Made by a program: the position numbers and the translations under genes
Part shown: piece by piece, positions 42,431-54,360 of the stretch
Position numbering within the stretch: the first letter of the stretch is position 1
Layout: the number at the start of each line of letters is the position of its first letter
NCBI GenBank assembly: GCA_039621445.1
Contig: CP154955.1
Span: 18,394,691 to 18,458,690, forward strand
DNA: 64,000 nt
Reading direction: 5' to 3'
Source: Euglena gracilis
Lineage: Eukaryota > Euglenida > Euglenophyceae > Euglenales
Notes under the pieces: model-generated
The model's database searches: none
What the model saw: only the letters and a program-made list of their open reading frames with translations
What the model was told of the DNA's origin: nothing

Positions 42431-42944
42431 ATAGTGCTGTAGTAGTACTACAGTAGTATACATACATACATATACATTACATTGTATACACATTATATAT
42501 ACATTCAATACAATACAATGTATACATTATAATACAATGTTACATGTTGCATATATTATATAAAATTGGAATATATACAATAAATAATATATATAATAAA
42601 ACTGCAGCCACTTTATACCCTTTTTTTGTGTGTGTTTGGGTCGTTTCAAATAGCCGGAGAGAAGCAAATGAGACATGCCGTGCAACATGTAGCCCGTGGC
42701 ATCACCGGCGGTTCTCTCTCATATGTGTGCATTGCGGCTGGCGCTTGAAACGTTATTGCAGGAGCCAGGAGCATCTCCAGCTCTCTGAACCAAACTGACC
42801 AGGACACAGCTGATTTTGTGAATGGGTTGCTTCTGGGAATCCAGTGGGTCGACTGCAAAATAAAAAAAAATCAAATTAATGTTCAATCGTTTCTATATTA
42901 GCTTTTGTGGTGCTTGTAATACAACAGCATCATGATTGGAGATC
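42431..42944. other. AT-rich spacer; possible short exon
   Basis: 42430-42600 is TATA/ACAT-rich. 42650-42810 is open on both strands; the plus strand reads SISSSLNQTDQDTADFVNGL beyond a possible intron, the minus strand a Ser/Pro-rich frame. Nothing identifiable. Confidence 0.25.
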
Positions 42945-43212
42945 TCAGTGTGATAACGGTCACAACCTCAGAAGGCTGAAAATGCACATTGCCTCGCTTT
43001 GCTTCGGTTGGTTTCCACTCATCGCAAAGGTTGAAAATGTGAATACCGGGTTCACTTGACAGCACATAAACTTGGGTCTTGTGGCAAGGGGATGGCTTCA
43101 TTGCCTGCTTATCATCTGGCAATATTTCACACCTCTGATGGGGATGCTTGTTGCGTGTTGCTGGCACAGACTCCTCCACACTTAGCTTTAACTTGCTTCT
43201 CTTGTGCTGCAC
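42945..43212 (-). CDS. Unidentified exon candidate
   Basis: Minus-strand frame from an AAAAG acceptor: VQHKRSKLKLSVEESVPATR, then CEILPDDKQAMK, VYVLSSEPGIHIFNLCDEWK, NVHFQPSEV, with a possible donor GTTGTG near 42968. It is stop-free and of ordinary protein composition, with several hydrophobic/charged alternations typical of beta-strands. I do not recognise the family. It may equally be the remains of a transposon gene. Confidence 0.35.
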
Positions 43213-43502
43213 CTTTTAGATGCAACATATATCATATATAACAAGAAAACATTTATCACATTGTAAAAACACTTTCTTTTTTCAATGCTTTCAAGGACGT
43301 TTTCGGGAAATCAAGACACATTTTGGCAGCCGAACGATGGCGCCATCCTGGAGGGGCAAACAATTTGACAACCGCAATGAAGACTGGCATTTGGATGCCA
43401 GCTTTCAGTGATGATATCAGTTAATAGGGTGCTTCGACATCCTGGCAATTATTTATCCCATCTTGTGACAGCCAATGCAGAAAGAATCGGAGAGAGGTGG
43501 CG

Positions 43503-43840
43503 ACCATACCATTGCTTAGCGACCCCCAGGGGGGGGGAGGGGGTCACTTTCCACTCTGAAAAAACCAGTCAGTCACTTCTTCCCCAAAAACCAGTCAGTC
43601 ACTTGACCCCCCCGGGGGGGGGGGGATCGGCCACTCTTGAATGAGCTTATGTTGGCCAGGCGACATTGCCAAAAAGTCTCAAAACCAAAAAATTTCCGGT
43701 GCCTTCGGCGCCAGGCCAGCCACTTTTCCATTTTCGGGCCTACCCCCTCTCGGGCTCTTGGCCAGAAAACCAGTCAATCACTCTGAAAAAACCAGTCAGT
43801 CACCCGGGGGGGGGGGGCAGGTGTTAAGCAATGGTATGGT
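43503..43840. mobile_element. MITE with 16-bp perfect terminal inverted repeats
   Basis: ACCATACCATTGCTTA at 43503-43518 and its exact complement at 43825-43840. The interior holds poly-G/C tracts and four copies of AACCAGTCA(G/A)TCAC. GGTGGCG before and GGTGACA after are only partly alike, so the target duplication is uncertain. Non-coding. 43213-43502 and 43841-44220 show no gene; the latter is AT-rich with repeated ATCTTAAT words. Confidence 0.7.
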
Positions 43841-44224
43841 GGTGACAACTGTCGATTGAATCTAACTCTTATCTGGATATGATTATAAATCTTGCTGCTA
43901 GACAGAGAAATCCAAATGATTGGATGTAAAGACCAGTTTAATCTGACAATCCAACATACTGGGACAAAATCTTAATGCTTGTGTAACATCTTAACACCGG
44001 TAATATATCTTAATTTAATGCCTGGCCAATATCTTAATACTGGTGCAAGATCTTAATACTGGCAATACATCTTAATTTAATACTGGCATAATACCTCATA
44101 TTTTCTAGTGAAATATCCTAACACCGATAATTCATCTTAATTTAACACTGGTATAAAAACTTACTGCTGGTGTAACACCTTCACGCTGTTACACATCTTA
44201 ATTTAATACCAGTATTACATTTTA

Positions 44225-44621
44225 TGTGCCTTCCCCCCCCTTGTCGTACAACCGGGTACCTGCAACCTGCGACCGGGGGGGGGGTGGTCGTTAGACCCCC
44301 CTGACCTGTAACCTACGACCGGGGGATGGTCTTTATAGTGGGGGCGGTCGTTGTTCACAATACTGACCGACACCAACGGGGACCTGAACTGACGTCATGG
44401 GTGCGACACACATCAAAGCACGCAGCGTGAAAGCACTGCGGGTGTAGAAAACATGAGCGCCGGTGGGGAACATGGAAGATGCCTGGAAAAAGGAGGCATT
44501 CATGGATGCACCTTCATACAACCTCAAACAACCAGCCTCTTTTTTTGGTCCTGACCTGCTACCTGCGACCGGGGGGTGGTCGTTATAGTGGGATGGTCAT
44601 ATGACAAGGGGGGAGGGAGGG
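44225..44621. mobile_element. MITE with TA target site, copy 2
   Basis: Related to 4578-4792: C-run then TTGTCGTACAACC on the left, GGTCATATGACAA then G-run on the right, with TA at 44223-44224 and 44622-44623. It shares the ACCTGC-AACCTGCGACC-G-run units but contains an extra ~200-bp middle segment (about 44345-44545) absent from copy 1. Confidence 0.65.
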
Positions 44622-44660
44622 TAAAACTTCTGTTTTTTATTTATTTTCTTGAAATTTATT

Positions 44661-45121
44661 AAACATCCCCCCAAATAATTAAACCTCCCCCAAATAATAC
44701 CCCTCCGGGGTATGATTTTTTCGCCCGAAGTCCGTCCCGGCCCGAGGGGGGGGGGTATTATTTGGGGGGATATTATTTCCCAAAAATTTTCGAAATTTTT
44801 CGAAGTTCCGTAGGAGCAAAAATAGTGCCAAAACCCCCCTTGGGGGTCGTTTTTTGTAGTTTCTCATGAAATTTAGCATTTTTTTTTGGAGGCCAGATGA
44901 TCCAGAAAAATCGATTTTTTCCCTTAATTTATTGTAAGAGATTGTGATTCTTACCAACATTTCAGGTCAAAAAATCCGGGCCTTCGGCACGAAACCGGGG
45001 GGGGGGGGGTTATTATTTCGGCGGCTGAAGTCGGACCCCGAGGGGGGGTATTATTTGGGGGGGGGGTATTATTTGGGGGGGGGGGTATTATTTGGGGGGG
45101 TATTATTTGGGGGGAGGGTTT
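44661..45121. repeat. Poly-G repeat family P, copy B
   Basis: Left end AAACCTCCCCCAAATAATAC (44681), right end GTATTATTTGGGGGGAGGGT (to 45120): inverted termini. The right side repeats GTATTATTTGGGG four times. The core matches copy A at 10620-10813. No coding sequence. Confidence 0.7.
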
Positions 45122-46045
45122 ACACCTCCTGAGGATCTGATTTTGACCAAGGAGTTTGTACCTTCCATCAAGGACTTCGGACATGTTGCCATAAAGTGTC
45201 GCAAAAGACCATCTAGGGTGGCCCTGTTGAATGCCCCGTCTTTTCCCCCTTTCCCTTGTGTTATTTTGTAAATAGTTGACCACCATTGGCTCCATTAAGA
45301 AAAAGAGAATTTCATCTTTTCCCCGCATAATTTGTAACTTGACATGGTAAATATACTCTAGAGATAATTTACCAGAAGTATTAAGATATTATACCACTAT
45401 TAATTTCAGATGCATTACCAGGTATTAAGGTATTACACCAGTATAAAGATATCACACCACATTAAATCAAGTCGTATTACCAGCATTAAGTTATTGCAAC
45501 AATCAGATTTACAAAAATAAAAATGTGTTCAGAATTCACTGCATCATTCAACATGATACGCATTCTTGGGCCAATCCTTTATCCTGCCCTGCCTTGACTT
45601 TGGCAAACGGTGCAGTCCTCGGTCTTCACCAACTGGTGGTCCATGCTCCAAAGAAATTTCTCTTTGTACAACCAGATTTTATTATTGCACAACTTTTTGA
45701 ACTCCAATTAGGGAGTGAGTGGTTCAGCCCCATTTGAGTTTCTCTATGCTGGAAGTCGTTTGGATATTTTTAAGCATTCTATTCTGACGTGTTTTGGTTT
45801 AGCCAAAAACCTTTGTTTAACAAGAGTTCACCTCGACTCCCTTCACACTTTTTGACAATAAACATGAGACAAAAAGGTCTGCAAGGTTGAGATACATCCC
45901 ATTAATCTCCTACGGGTATGCCGAAATGCACATGCCCCACTTCATGCAAAAATCATACGTATCAATAAACACGGAAAAAACATCAATCACATCACATATC
46001 AATCATTGTGCTTTCTAAGAAGTATTCCAAGAATACACAATTCTA
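45122..46045. other. No gene recognised
   Basis: AT-rich. Short open frames only (for example 45525-45737, a hydrophobic C-terminus); no motif. Confidence 0.4.
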
Positions 46046-46228
46046 AGAAATACACATCGGCCGGGAACCCCTCCAAAACAGCCGAAGGCGACGCCGCTCC
46101 GGCTCCTCCAGGATCTGCAGAGGGAGCTGGAGGACGAGGCGCGGGTGGTCACCCAGAAGGGGAAGAGAATCCTCATGAGGAAGCGGAGGCGGCTGAATAG
46201 CCCGTACACACACCGGTGTGTACTTTGA
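46046..46228 (+). CDS. Basic C-terminal exon candidate
   Basis: After TTCTAAG the frame reads NTHRPGTPPKQPKATPLRLL, QDLQRELEDEARVVTQKGKR, ILMRKRRRLNSPYTHRCVL and a TGA at 46226-46228. A GC island of this length inside AT-rich DNA, with an amphipathic charged helix and a basic KRILMRKRRR cluster (possible nuclear signal), fits a terminal exon. Family unknown; a second frame in the same island is also open, so the frame choice is provisional. Confidence 0.35.
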   Translation, partial: RNTHRPGTPPKQPKATPLRLLQDLQRELEDEARVVTQKGKRILMRKRRRLNSPYTHRCVL

Positions 46229-47880
46229 ATTCCAACAACCAATAAAAACTGCATTTGTATTTGCGTTGCTTTTGCTCACCCTGCTCAACAAAACCAACAG
46301 CACTGCCTCTGGGACTTACTGTGATCCACCAGGCTTTGTTTGCGGTGTGGCCGTTTTCCTCTTCCTCAAACTGCTCCCTCGTATCACCGCAGGTATGGTG
46401 AAACCACACACCTAAAAACATTGTGAAAATATTTGTTTTGCACATCACACATCCCATCTTCACATCACACATCCGCACAGCACACATCCCCATTGATCTG
46501 CTTCATCAGCTTTTGGAGGATCTGCCACTCCAGAACACATTGTGTGTGTGCTCAAACCAGGACGGACAAGATCATTGAAATGTAAGAGTCTCTTCTCACA
46601 GAACGAAATCAAACGCACAACGCTTCTTTTTGCATTGGTGGGTGTGGGGGGATATGCAGAGAAATGGGGGAGTGTTTTGTGGTGGTGCCGGACCACACTG
46701 GAGAATCTCAGACCATGTCTACAGAGACTGCTGGGCAGGTTACCACACACACGAACTGGTTCAGACGGGGTTTGCGCCAAATCACCATTAACCACTCATA
46801 CAAATTTGTTGACTGTAGGCTGTTGCACATACGCATACTCTCAAGCGCCTTTGCGGCTGGCTGTGAGAGAAGAAAGAGGTATTGGGGAACCGCTTGGAAT
46901 CGCAGACGTGTCTTTTTACGGAGGTTGTCACAGCCAACACACTCTTACCCACTTGATTTGCCAGATGCTTGCATGCAAAGCCCTATCAGCACCACCTGCG
47001 CCGGTGGCAACCAGCCACGCATCCGGCGCACAAGGAAAGAACCAGCCAAACTGTGGCATCCACCAACAACTGGCCCAACACCTAAATACCCACGCCATCC
47101 TCCGAAATGGCCCAAACTGTGCATCCTGCCAACCTCTTCACAACTCAACTTTTCTCATTTGCCTGGTTTCTTCCTTTTGGTGCTACCGTGGCCTCAAAAT
47201 GGTTTCCCCCCAAGGCCAGCCCCAATATGTTGGCTGTGGGTGGGTTGCAGCGACCAACCAAGCCAGCCACACAGCCATCAACCCTGCAAACTAATACCTC
47301 GGCCTCCCCCACAGAATAGACATCCCACCGACCTATCACAGGCGTCATAACGCGGCGGAAACACTTGGAATTCGTTGGAGGCGCTGCTCCAAAGCGGTTT
47401 TGAAAATCGACACAACGCCTCACTGGAAGCTTTTCGTACCCTTTTATCACCCGCTGGCCAAGGTGGTACTTGGAGTTCCAGTTCCTAACCCGCTGATGCC
47501 TCACGTTGCTTGCATAGTGGACGTTGCCCACCAAAGGCCGAGGCCTTTGGGCATCGCTTCGCTTCATCGCTTTATCCTTCCAAAGGCCTCCAACAGATGC
47601 GTTGACCTATGTGGGCTGATCGCTGTTGGGGGAATGCCGCCCAATGTGCTGGCACTCGTTTTAGCCTTAGCCCTTCAGTGTACAATGCAAGCGGCCAAAT
47701 CCCAAACAATGGGGTCGAAAAGCAAATTTCTCGCGTGGGGTTGGATGACGATGGTGCGTGCCTGTTGCTGTTTCAACGATGGCAACGTTGCCTCGAGAGG
47801 AAGGCACATCTCAACCAAATACGAAGGGCGATGATTTCTCTCCCCGCACACATTCGAAGCTAAACTGAAACAAAAAAAGA
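46229..47880 (+). other. Possible unidentified split gene
   Basis: Two stretches of one frame look coding: about 47370-47460 (SLEALLQSGFENRHNASLEA) and 47600-47863 (NGVEKQISRVGLDDDGACLL, then FQRWQRCLERKAHLNQIRRA, ending AHIRS and TAA). They are separated by stops that GT/AG removal might bypass. Another frame is open across 46664-47350, Pro-rich, and less convincing. No family recognised. Confidence 0.25.
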
Positions 47881-48719
47881 AAATTAGGTTCAACTAAGAC
47901 TGGCAAGTGATGATTATTCTAAATAACCATAAACGTTATTATTCATACAATTCACTATCTCTGGAGTTCCTAAATCTTTATGTCTTTCTGCCCACTGCTC
48001 TATATGTGCCAAAAGAATGTTTTGTGGGAACAACGCCAAGCGTGATCACAAAAAAAAGCACAACGAGCATCTTCCAACCACAATGGGCCAGACATAAGCA
48101 AAAAAGGCGCCATTTACATAAATATGCATAACGATTGTGTGAATTTACTATTTTCAGTGAGATATGTTTTTAACCCTATAAACACTTTAAACGCTTCTTT
48201 CATATGGAATCCTATGGAATGGAATATAAAAAAAATATGACAAAATTATTTGTGGTGATAAATAACAGCATACATTGACATCAATTTGTGTGAAATTCAA
48301 AACACGGAGGTGAATACAATAAACAGACCCGATGGGTTTGATTTGGCAACCTTAAATCAAAATACACACTATTATCTGGTGTCAGCAATGCGATTTTGTC
48401 ATCTGTCATTGCCATCCGTCACTGTCATTTTGTCATCAATCTTGAGCACATTGAATAATGTGCGAAAGCAAAATAAGGATGACGTCAATGGCCATTCAAT
48501 GTGGTCAATCACCAAAAACACATGGATGTTTTATGAAATATTTGCTACATTGAGAAATCAGCGGAACATTCTTTCGAATGAAGACTAAGCTTTCGGTTTC
48601 GGTTTGCTTAAAGAAGGGATTAGATTGCCTCTGCCTTTTTACTGTTGAACCACCTCACGGATGGAAGAGGAGCCTCGCACGGAAGCACCGATGCCCGTCA
48701 CTCCAGGGTCAGCACTGAC
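47881..48719. other. AT-rich spacer, no gene
   Basis: Low GC from 47880 to 48600, short frames only. GC rises abruptly at about 48640, where the minus-strand exon below begins. Confidence 0.5.
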
Positions 48720-48826
48720 CTGGGCACGCCGCCGAGAAGCGCGAACAAAAATGGCCGCCCCCGCCGCCACCGCCGCCGCCACGGCCGGCAGGAGGAACGC
48801 GCCGGCGGTTGGCCGCGGGGGCCCCT
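48720..48826 (-). CDS. Exon with a transmembrane segment (unidentified protein)
   Basis: Minus strand: acceptor GGCCACAG, then coding GPPRPTAGAFLLPAVAAAVA, AGAAIFVRASRRRAQ, then donor CAG followed by GTCAGT. A 20-residue Ala/Leu/Val-rich helix followed by RASRRR suggests a membrane anchor with a basic flank; the frame also stays open past the donor to a TAA at about 48640, so it could instead end the protein. Identity unknown. Confidence 0.45.
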
Positions 48827-50272
48827 CTGTGGCCGAGAGGAGGGGTCCAGTTGCGGTTTGGGGGCGGACCATCCCAAATCGGGTTGTCTGAGGGCCGCAA
48901 ATTTTTCTGGCGCTTCACGCCGAAAACCAAACCCAGCATCGGACCCAGGACCCCCCCCCCCCCCCCATGGGATTGTCTTCCAAGTCAAGAAAACAAGCCT
49001 GCACCTGCACGTGCCCGCCGCCAGTGAGCGAAAGCCCAAACGGACCCGGAACGCAGACCGAACTCAATTGACAGACATTTTTTGGGGAAAGAATGACGTT
49101 GGCCAGACGCCTTTTTTGAAAAAGTTTGGGACGCAACCTGGAGAATCCTGGCACCCTCCCGCAATGGTGCGGGGGGGGGGGGTAGCTCCCTGCAAACCCC
49201 CCGTTCAAATGCAGAGGCAGAGGGCCCCCCTGCAGCACGGCTGAGGGAGAGTCGGCAGTGACCACAGTATTAGCCATGGGTGGGGTTGCGAGTTTGGGGA
49301 ACGGCTGACCTTCCGGGGTGTGGCAGGCAACACATTCTTTTTTGAAAACATTACTGTTTCATGAACATATGTATACGAAAAGCCCTCAAATCTGAGTGGC
49401 AAACCTGAATTAATTGCTTTCTCGCCTATGAGCAGACAAAGGTCGCATTTTCTGAAAGAAATTGGGACTTTTCCAAAAAAAAACAATACCAGACATTGAA
49501 CCGAAAATTGGAGGGAAGCCAACGTTGCACTTGGGCGGATCGACGGATTTTTTATCTGGACGGACCCCCCCCACGTGGTCCAAAAGTTTCTGGCACTTCT
49601 AAACCCCTTTCTAGCAAACCCCCCTTCCAAGGAATCCACGAGAACCAACTCCCACCCTGCTCCCCCACTAGGGGGAGGTGGGGGGCATGGGTGGAGCCCC
49701 CCCCCCCCCCCCCGGGTCACCACAACCTAACAAAATGTACCTGATTTGAAACAGAAAGCCACACCAACTTGGTCAACTTGGATCCAAGCAAATTTCTGGT
49801 GTTTTTCGGGGCCCATAGCGCATTTTGCACCAAAGGGAGGTGCTTCAGAGCGGGGAGAAACAGGGAGGTTTGTTCATGCCTCGAATACTGTCGACTGCTG
49901 AAACTGGAGGATGGGGATGCACAATGATGGGTCTGCATGATGAATGAACGCAATTTTTGGAGACGTGGGCTAGTGGCGGCATAAATCGTGAAAACATTTT
50001 TGTCTCTTCAAAAGCATCAGCTACCCAAGCACTACTCACTCCAAAAGGAAACAAAAGTGCCTTCCCCCTCGTCATGCCCGCAATTCCGACCTATGACGGG
50101 GTGCCGCATTTATTGAAAAGGAATCCTCCCGCAAAAAAAAAGAAGTGCTCCCACCGCAAGACGCCAGAAAGAAACGGGAACCTGCGGCTCAGGGATCCAG
50201 AGGCTTGGGGGTGCAGAGGCGCTTCAGTGGCTGTGAGAGGGGCTGACCAGTGGAAGCCCTGCCGGGCAATAC
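48827..50272. other. No gene recognised; poly-G elements
   Basis: Contains C/G runs near 48950, 49170 and 49700 with GGGGG-flanked blocks like those of the other poly-G elements, plus AT-rich spacer. No conserved frame. Confidence 0.4.
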
Positions 50273-50438
50273 CCCGCCGCCCCCCACTGGGCTCCGGCGT
50301 GGTGGGGGTGGGCCGCCCCCGGGGGGCCACCGCCACGGGGGCCGGGGCGGTGGGGGTGGCGGGGGTGGCAGAGAGGTGGGCCGCGGGCCCACTGTGGGCC
50401 GCGAGGTGCACTGCCAGGAGGCCGAGGCCGGCCCCCGC
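50273..50438 (-). CDS. Ala/Pro/His-rich exon candidate
   Basis: Minus strand: C-run and CCAG acceptor, then AGAGLGLLAVHLAAHSGPAA, HLSATPATPTAPAPVAVAPR, TPTTPEPSGG, with a possible donor GTATTG. GC content and codon bias (C/G at third positions) are like those of the SDR and LINE coding sequence. It may belong to the same gene as the exon at 48720-48826, which is downstream on this strand. Low-complexity composition weakens the call. Confidence 0.3.
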
Positions 50439-52067
50439 CTGGGGGGGGTGGGAAGAGTGGAGTTGAAGGTTCGATGCGGGGGGGGGGGGGGGGAACAGGC
50501 AGGGGCAAACAGCAAACCTTTGGAACACCGCCAAACGGCAAAGGAGACACATACATTATGCCCAAGGATTGGCTTTCGTTGCCTGCGCATGTTGCTTTGC
50601 TTTTCCTGCGCATTCTTTCGGTTTCCAAAGCTCGGGGTCCGTTGAGAAACCAACCCAGCAGGCGGACACTCAATTTCCTGCCTCCATGTCCATACTTTGG
50701 ATTAATGATCCATCATTTTGTCGGGCTTTACATCCGGATCCATCATGTAGTCCAGTGCAATAATTTTACGCCACACTGGTGATAAAATTTTTCACTTAAA
50801 AATTTTTTTGCCTTATTGAAGCGAATTCCAACAACGAGATGCATCGACTGGTTTGCAAGCGAGCAAATCAAGGATGGTGCATCACTCCGGTGATATCTCA
50901 GTGGCTTGTGTGACTGAGGACACAGTCACCACATGACATGGGAGACATGGGTGACCATTCGTCATGATCGAATCGACATTATTGTTCTTCGTGGAGGCGG
51001 TGGTGAGTTTGGAGACATCATGGGGATAGGCGAAACGTTTGTTCTTCAATGTCCTCAAAAGCAGCTTTTGACCATCCCACCTGACGCCATTGCGCCATTG
51101 CACGATTCCCGAGCTGAACATGGTTGAGCATGTGCGGCCAGTGGTGACTAAGCAGCTCCAGGCAAGCTTCCTTTTGAGAAGGTCGCACCTTCCAGGAGGA
51201 GTTGCTATGGGCAGGCAAGGGGGTAGGGCATTTTCTCCCTCCCGGGGGGGGGGGTCGGGTTTTGGGGACACACCCACGGCGCCGAAGGCGCTGGGGCCCG
51301 AAAATGGCCATTTTCAAGGGAAATTTGCCTGGGTCGGCAAGCACTGGGGCCGAAAATCCCCTGGGGGGGGGGAGGGAGTGTGCCTGCTCCAGGCAGGCAC
51401 CCCCATAGCACTTGTAACCCTCAAAGCCGCCTTTGGCCACCCCACCTGACGCCACAATGCCATGGCATGATTCCTGGCATGAACGTGTTGCGACTGTGCC
51501 GGCAGTCACACAAAACATTGAGATATTGCTGGAGGGTCGACGCATCCCGTGGTTGGAATCCGCTTTAATAAACCCAAAAAATTAGGGTACGTCGTGAGAA
51601 ATTTCGCACCACTATGTTGCAAAGTCTTTTGCACTGGGCTGTATGTAATTGGGTTTATTTGCATCGTCTGGACTCCAATGGGGAATTGGTGTGGCTTTAA
51701 AATGCGTAGTTCATACAGGCAATGAAATTCCATCCAGTTTTTACTGCCTGCAGCATTAAACTAAACATAAAATTGAAAATTGAACTGAAAAATCCAGCAG
51801 AAAGGGTCTTTCATCACAGAATGATATGTGAAGGCATATGAGAGCGAGAGGTGCAGCACACCAGTGCGCTGGCTGCGATGCGTGGCTCGAAACGGGCTGA
51901 ATTGCGGGGTGGGCTCAGCGGAGTCGGCAGCAAGGAAAGCGCAGCCATTGTTTTTGGGACTTCAAAGAAAAAACAGGGTCAGCAGCGACACATGTCTCCA
52001 GTCATAATGAAGAGGGTAAAAAACACAACACAAAACATGTTGCACACACAAACGCACGCATGCACGC
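50439..52067. other. No gene; one poly-G element
   Basis: 51190-51420 is a poly-G element with ACGGCGCCGAAGGCGCTGGG at its centre, flanked by near-repeats of ATTGCGCCATTGCACGATTC / CAATGCCATGGCATGATTCC (51090 and 51455). The rest is ordinary AT-rich sequence. Confidence 0.4.
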
Positions 52068-52254
52068 ACACACAACACAACACAACACAACACAACACAA
52101 CACAACACAACACAACACAACACAACACAACACAACACAACACAACACAACACAACACAACACAACACAACACAACACAACACAACACACCACACCACAA
52201 CACAACACAACAAAACACAACACAACACAACACAACACGACACGACACAACACA

Positions 52255-52260
<6 letters not shown>
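52068..52260. repeat. (ACACA)n pentanucleotide microsatellite
   Basis: About 190 bp of ACACA/CAACA units with rare variants, directly joined to the CA array on its right. Confidence 0.95.
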
Positions 52261-52548
<288 letters not shown>

Positions 52549-53922
52549 GCATATACACACACGCACTCATGAACGCATGTAAACATACATACACACAAAT
52601 TGGTGCAACACCGCTCACAAATGGAACAACACCACGCGCAAACCTTTTATTATTTTCATTGTTAACGACACACTCTACATTTCACACAAGCATCCAGAGG
52701 CAACTTTGCGACATCCCAACATGGGCCCTCTGTGCAACATCCATTCATCCCAACCATCCATCTTGCAGAAGCAAACTGGGAAAAAGACCTAGCCCGCGTT
52801 GTCCGTCTGTCCCACCCGATTCAGACCGATATTTCCGATTTTGCCCTGAGAAAATTCCCAGGAAATCTGTCTGTGAGTCCCGGAGTGTTCCGAAATAGTT
52901 CTGGGGTTATTCAACCCCGCCGATACTTTATTGGTTCCCATGAAAGTTTCGGGGCCAGAACAACAGCTTGCGTGGCGAAGGAGGTTCACGGTTTTCCGTA
53001 AACGTAAAAACAGATTTCGGAAAACGGAAAACATCAAATTGTTCACGGGTTCACGTAAACAAGCACTGCCCCCCTCTCATTCCTGGATGGGATCCGAACC
53101 TTGTCCCCTACCCCCCCGGAGCTGGGCTGATGGCCCTTTTGGCCCAGCCCCCACCCCATATGCCCAACGCAACGACTGAACATGTTCACGGGTTCCCCTA
53201 AACTTGCTGTTGTTTAAAATTATTTGGCGTTGGCAGTGCATGCCTTCCTGGTGCGGTCCTGCTGTGAGAACAGAGCTGGAAGAGGGCAAATATGCCATGT
53301 AGGTATGGCGTCGGTGCCAAGCTGTGGCGGTGTTCCCCGCAACCACTGGCCGGGGTTGCTTGTCGGGCGTTGGTCCCCCTCTCACCAGTTGCAATTTCAA
53401 CTTAATGAAATGCTGCTCAGGTTTCCCCGTAAACTTAACAAAGATTCGGAGAACAGAATCAATCCATCAACTCTGGGCACAGAAACCAGGTTACTGCTGG
53501 TGTGCCGAGTTGCCACAGACCACAGACAGCTACAGTCACCGCAACACACCTCGGGCTGGGTTACAGGTACCCTCCCGTCCCCCGACTTCATTCGATGCCA
53601 CTCAAGAGAGGTCCCTCAGCAACACCCCAGACTGGGCTTTCCAGGGCTCACTGCAGAGGGTCTCACCCGATTCCTCTGCTGTGGCCCACTTGGTGGGCCA
53701 CAGCAGCTCTGTCTGGACACTGAGATACCCCCCACCATTGCAATCCAGTGCGGTTTCAAACTCCCCCAGAACAGAAATATCCTGAGATTTATTTACCATT
53801 TGTGTATTCCATTTCAACAGTACAGATAACTGCCCTCAGAAACAAAACTGGAAGAAATGGAGTTGAAGGGCTCTGCAAAAAGAGGCTCGATTATGCTGAA
53901 CCTAAACCTGTGGAGCGTAGAG
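52549..53922. other. Possible ORF and dispersed GTTTAC motif; no identified gene
   Basis: The frame 52732-53001 (89 codons, with DLARVVRLSHPIQTDISDFA and ending AKEVHGFP) looks protein-like but matches nothing I know. From 52985 on, blocks such as GGTTCACGGTTTTCCGTAAA, GGTTCACGTAAAC and GGTTTCCCCGTAAAC recur to about 54920. Confidence 0.25.
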
Positions 53923-54352
53923 CAGGGTTCGATATAAGGACAGGTGGGGGGGTGGTCCGGACCCCCCCCCCCCTGCGGGCCGGGGGGGGGGGGGTGGGGG
54001 CGGACACCCCCCCCCCCCACCTAAACAGGTGCGCGGTCAGGGTGGCTGAATTTCGGCCCGGCGCAAAGCGCCGGGCCGAAAAATTTTTGACCCCCCAAAA
54101 CGACCAAAAGTGCCATTTTGGGCACTTTTTGGGCAAAAATGTGCCAAAAATGCAAAAAAATTTCGGCGCGAAGCGCCGGAGGAAAAAATTGACCCTTTTG
54201 GGGGTCCCGGGAACCCCCCCAAGGGTCGGTCCGGACCCCCCTGGCAGGTGGGGGGGGGTGGTCCGGACCCCCCCCTGCGGGCCAGGAGGGGGGGGGGGGG
54301 GGGGGACACCCCCCCACCTAAACCATGTACGCCCTCCTTATATCAAACCCTG
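53923..54352. mobile_element. hAT-like MITE, copy 2 (430 bp)
   Basis: Same termini as copy 1 (CAGGGTTCGATATAAGGA and TCCTTATATCAAACCCTG) and an exact 8-bp target duplication GCGTAGAG at 53915-53922 and 54353-54360. The interior matches copy 1 over the whole length apart from G-run lengths and an extra hairpin GGCCCGGCGC/GCGCCGGGCC near 54055-54080. Non-coding. Confidence 0.92.
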
Positions 54353-54360
54353 GCGTAGAG

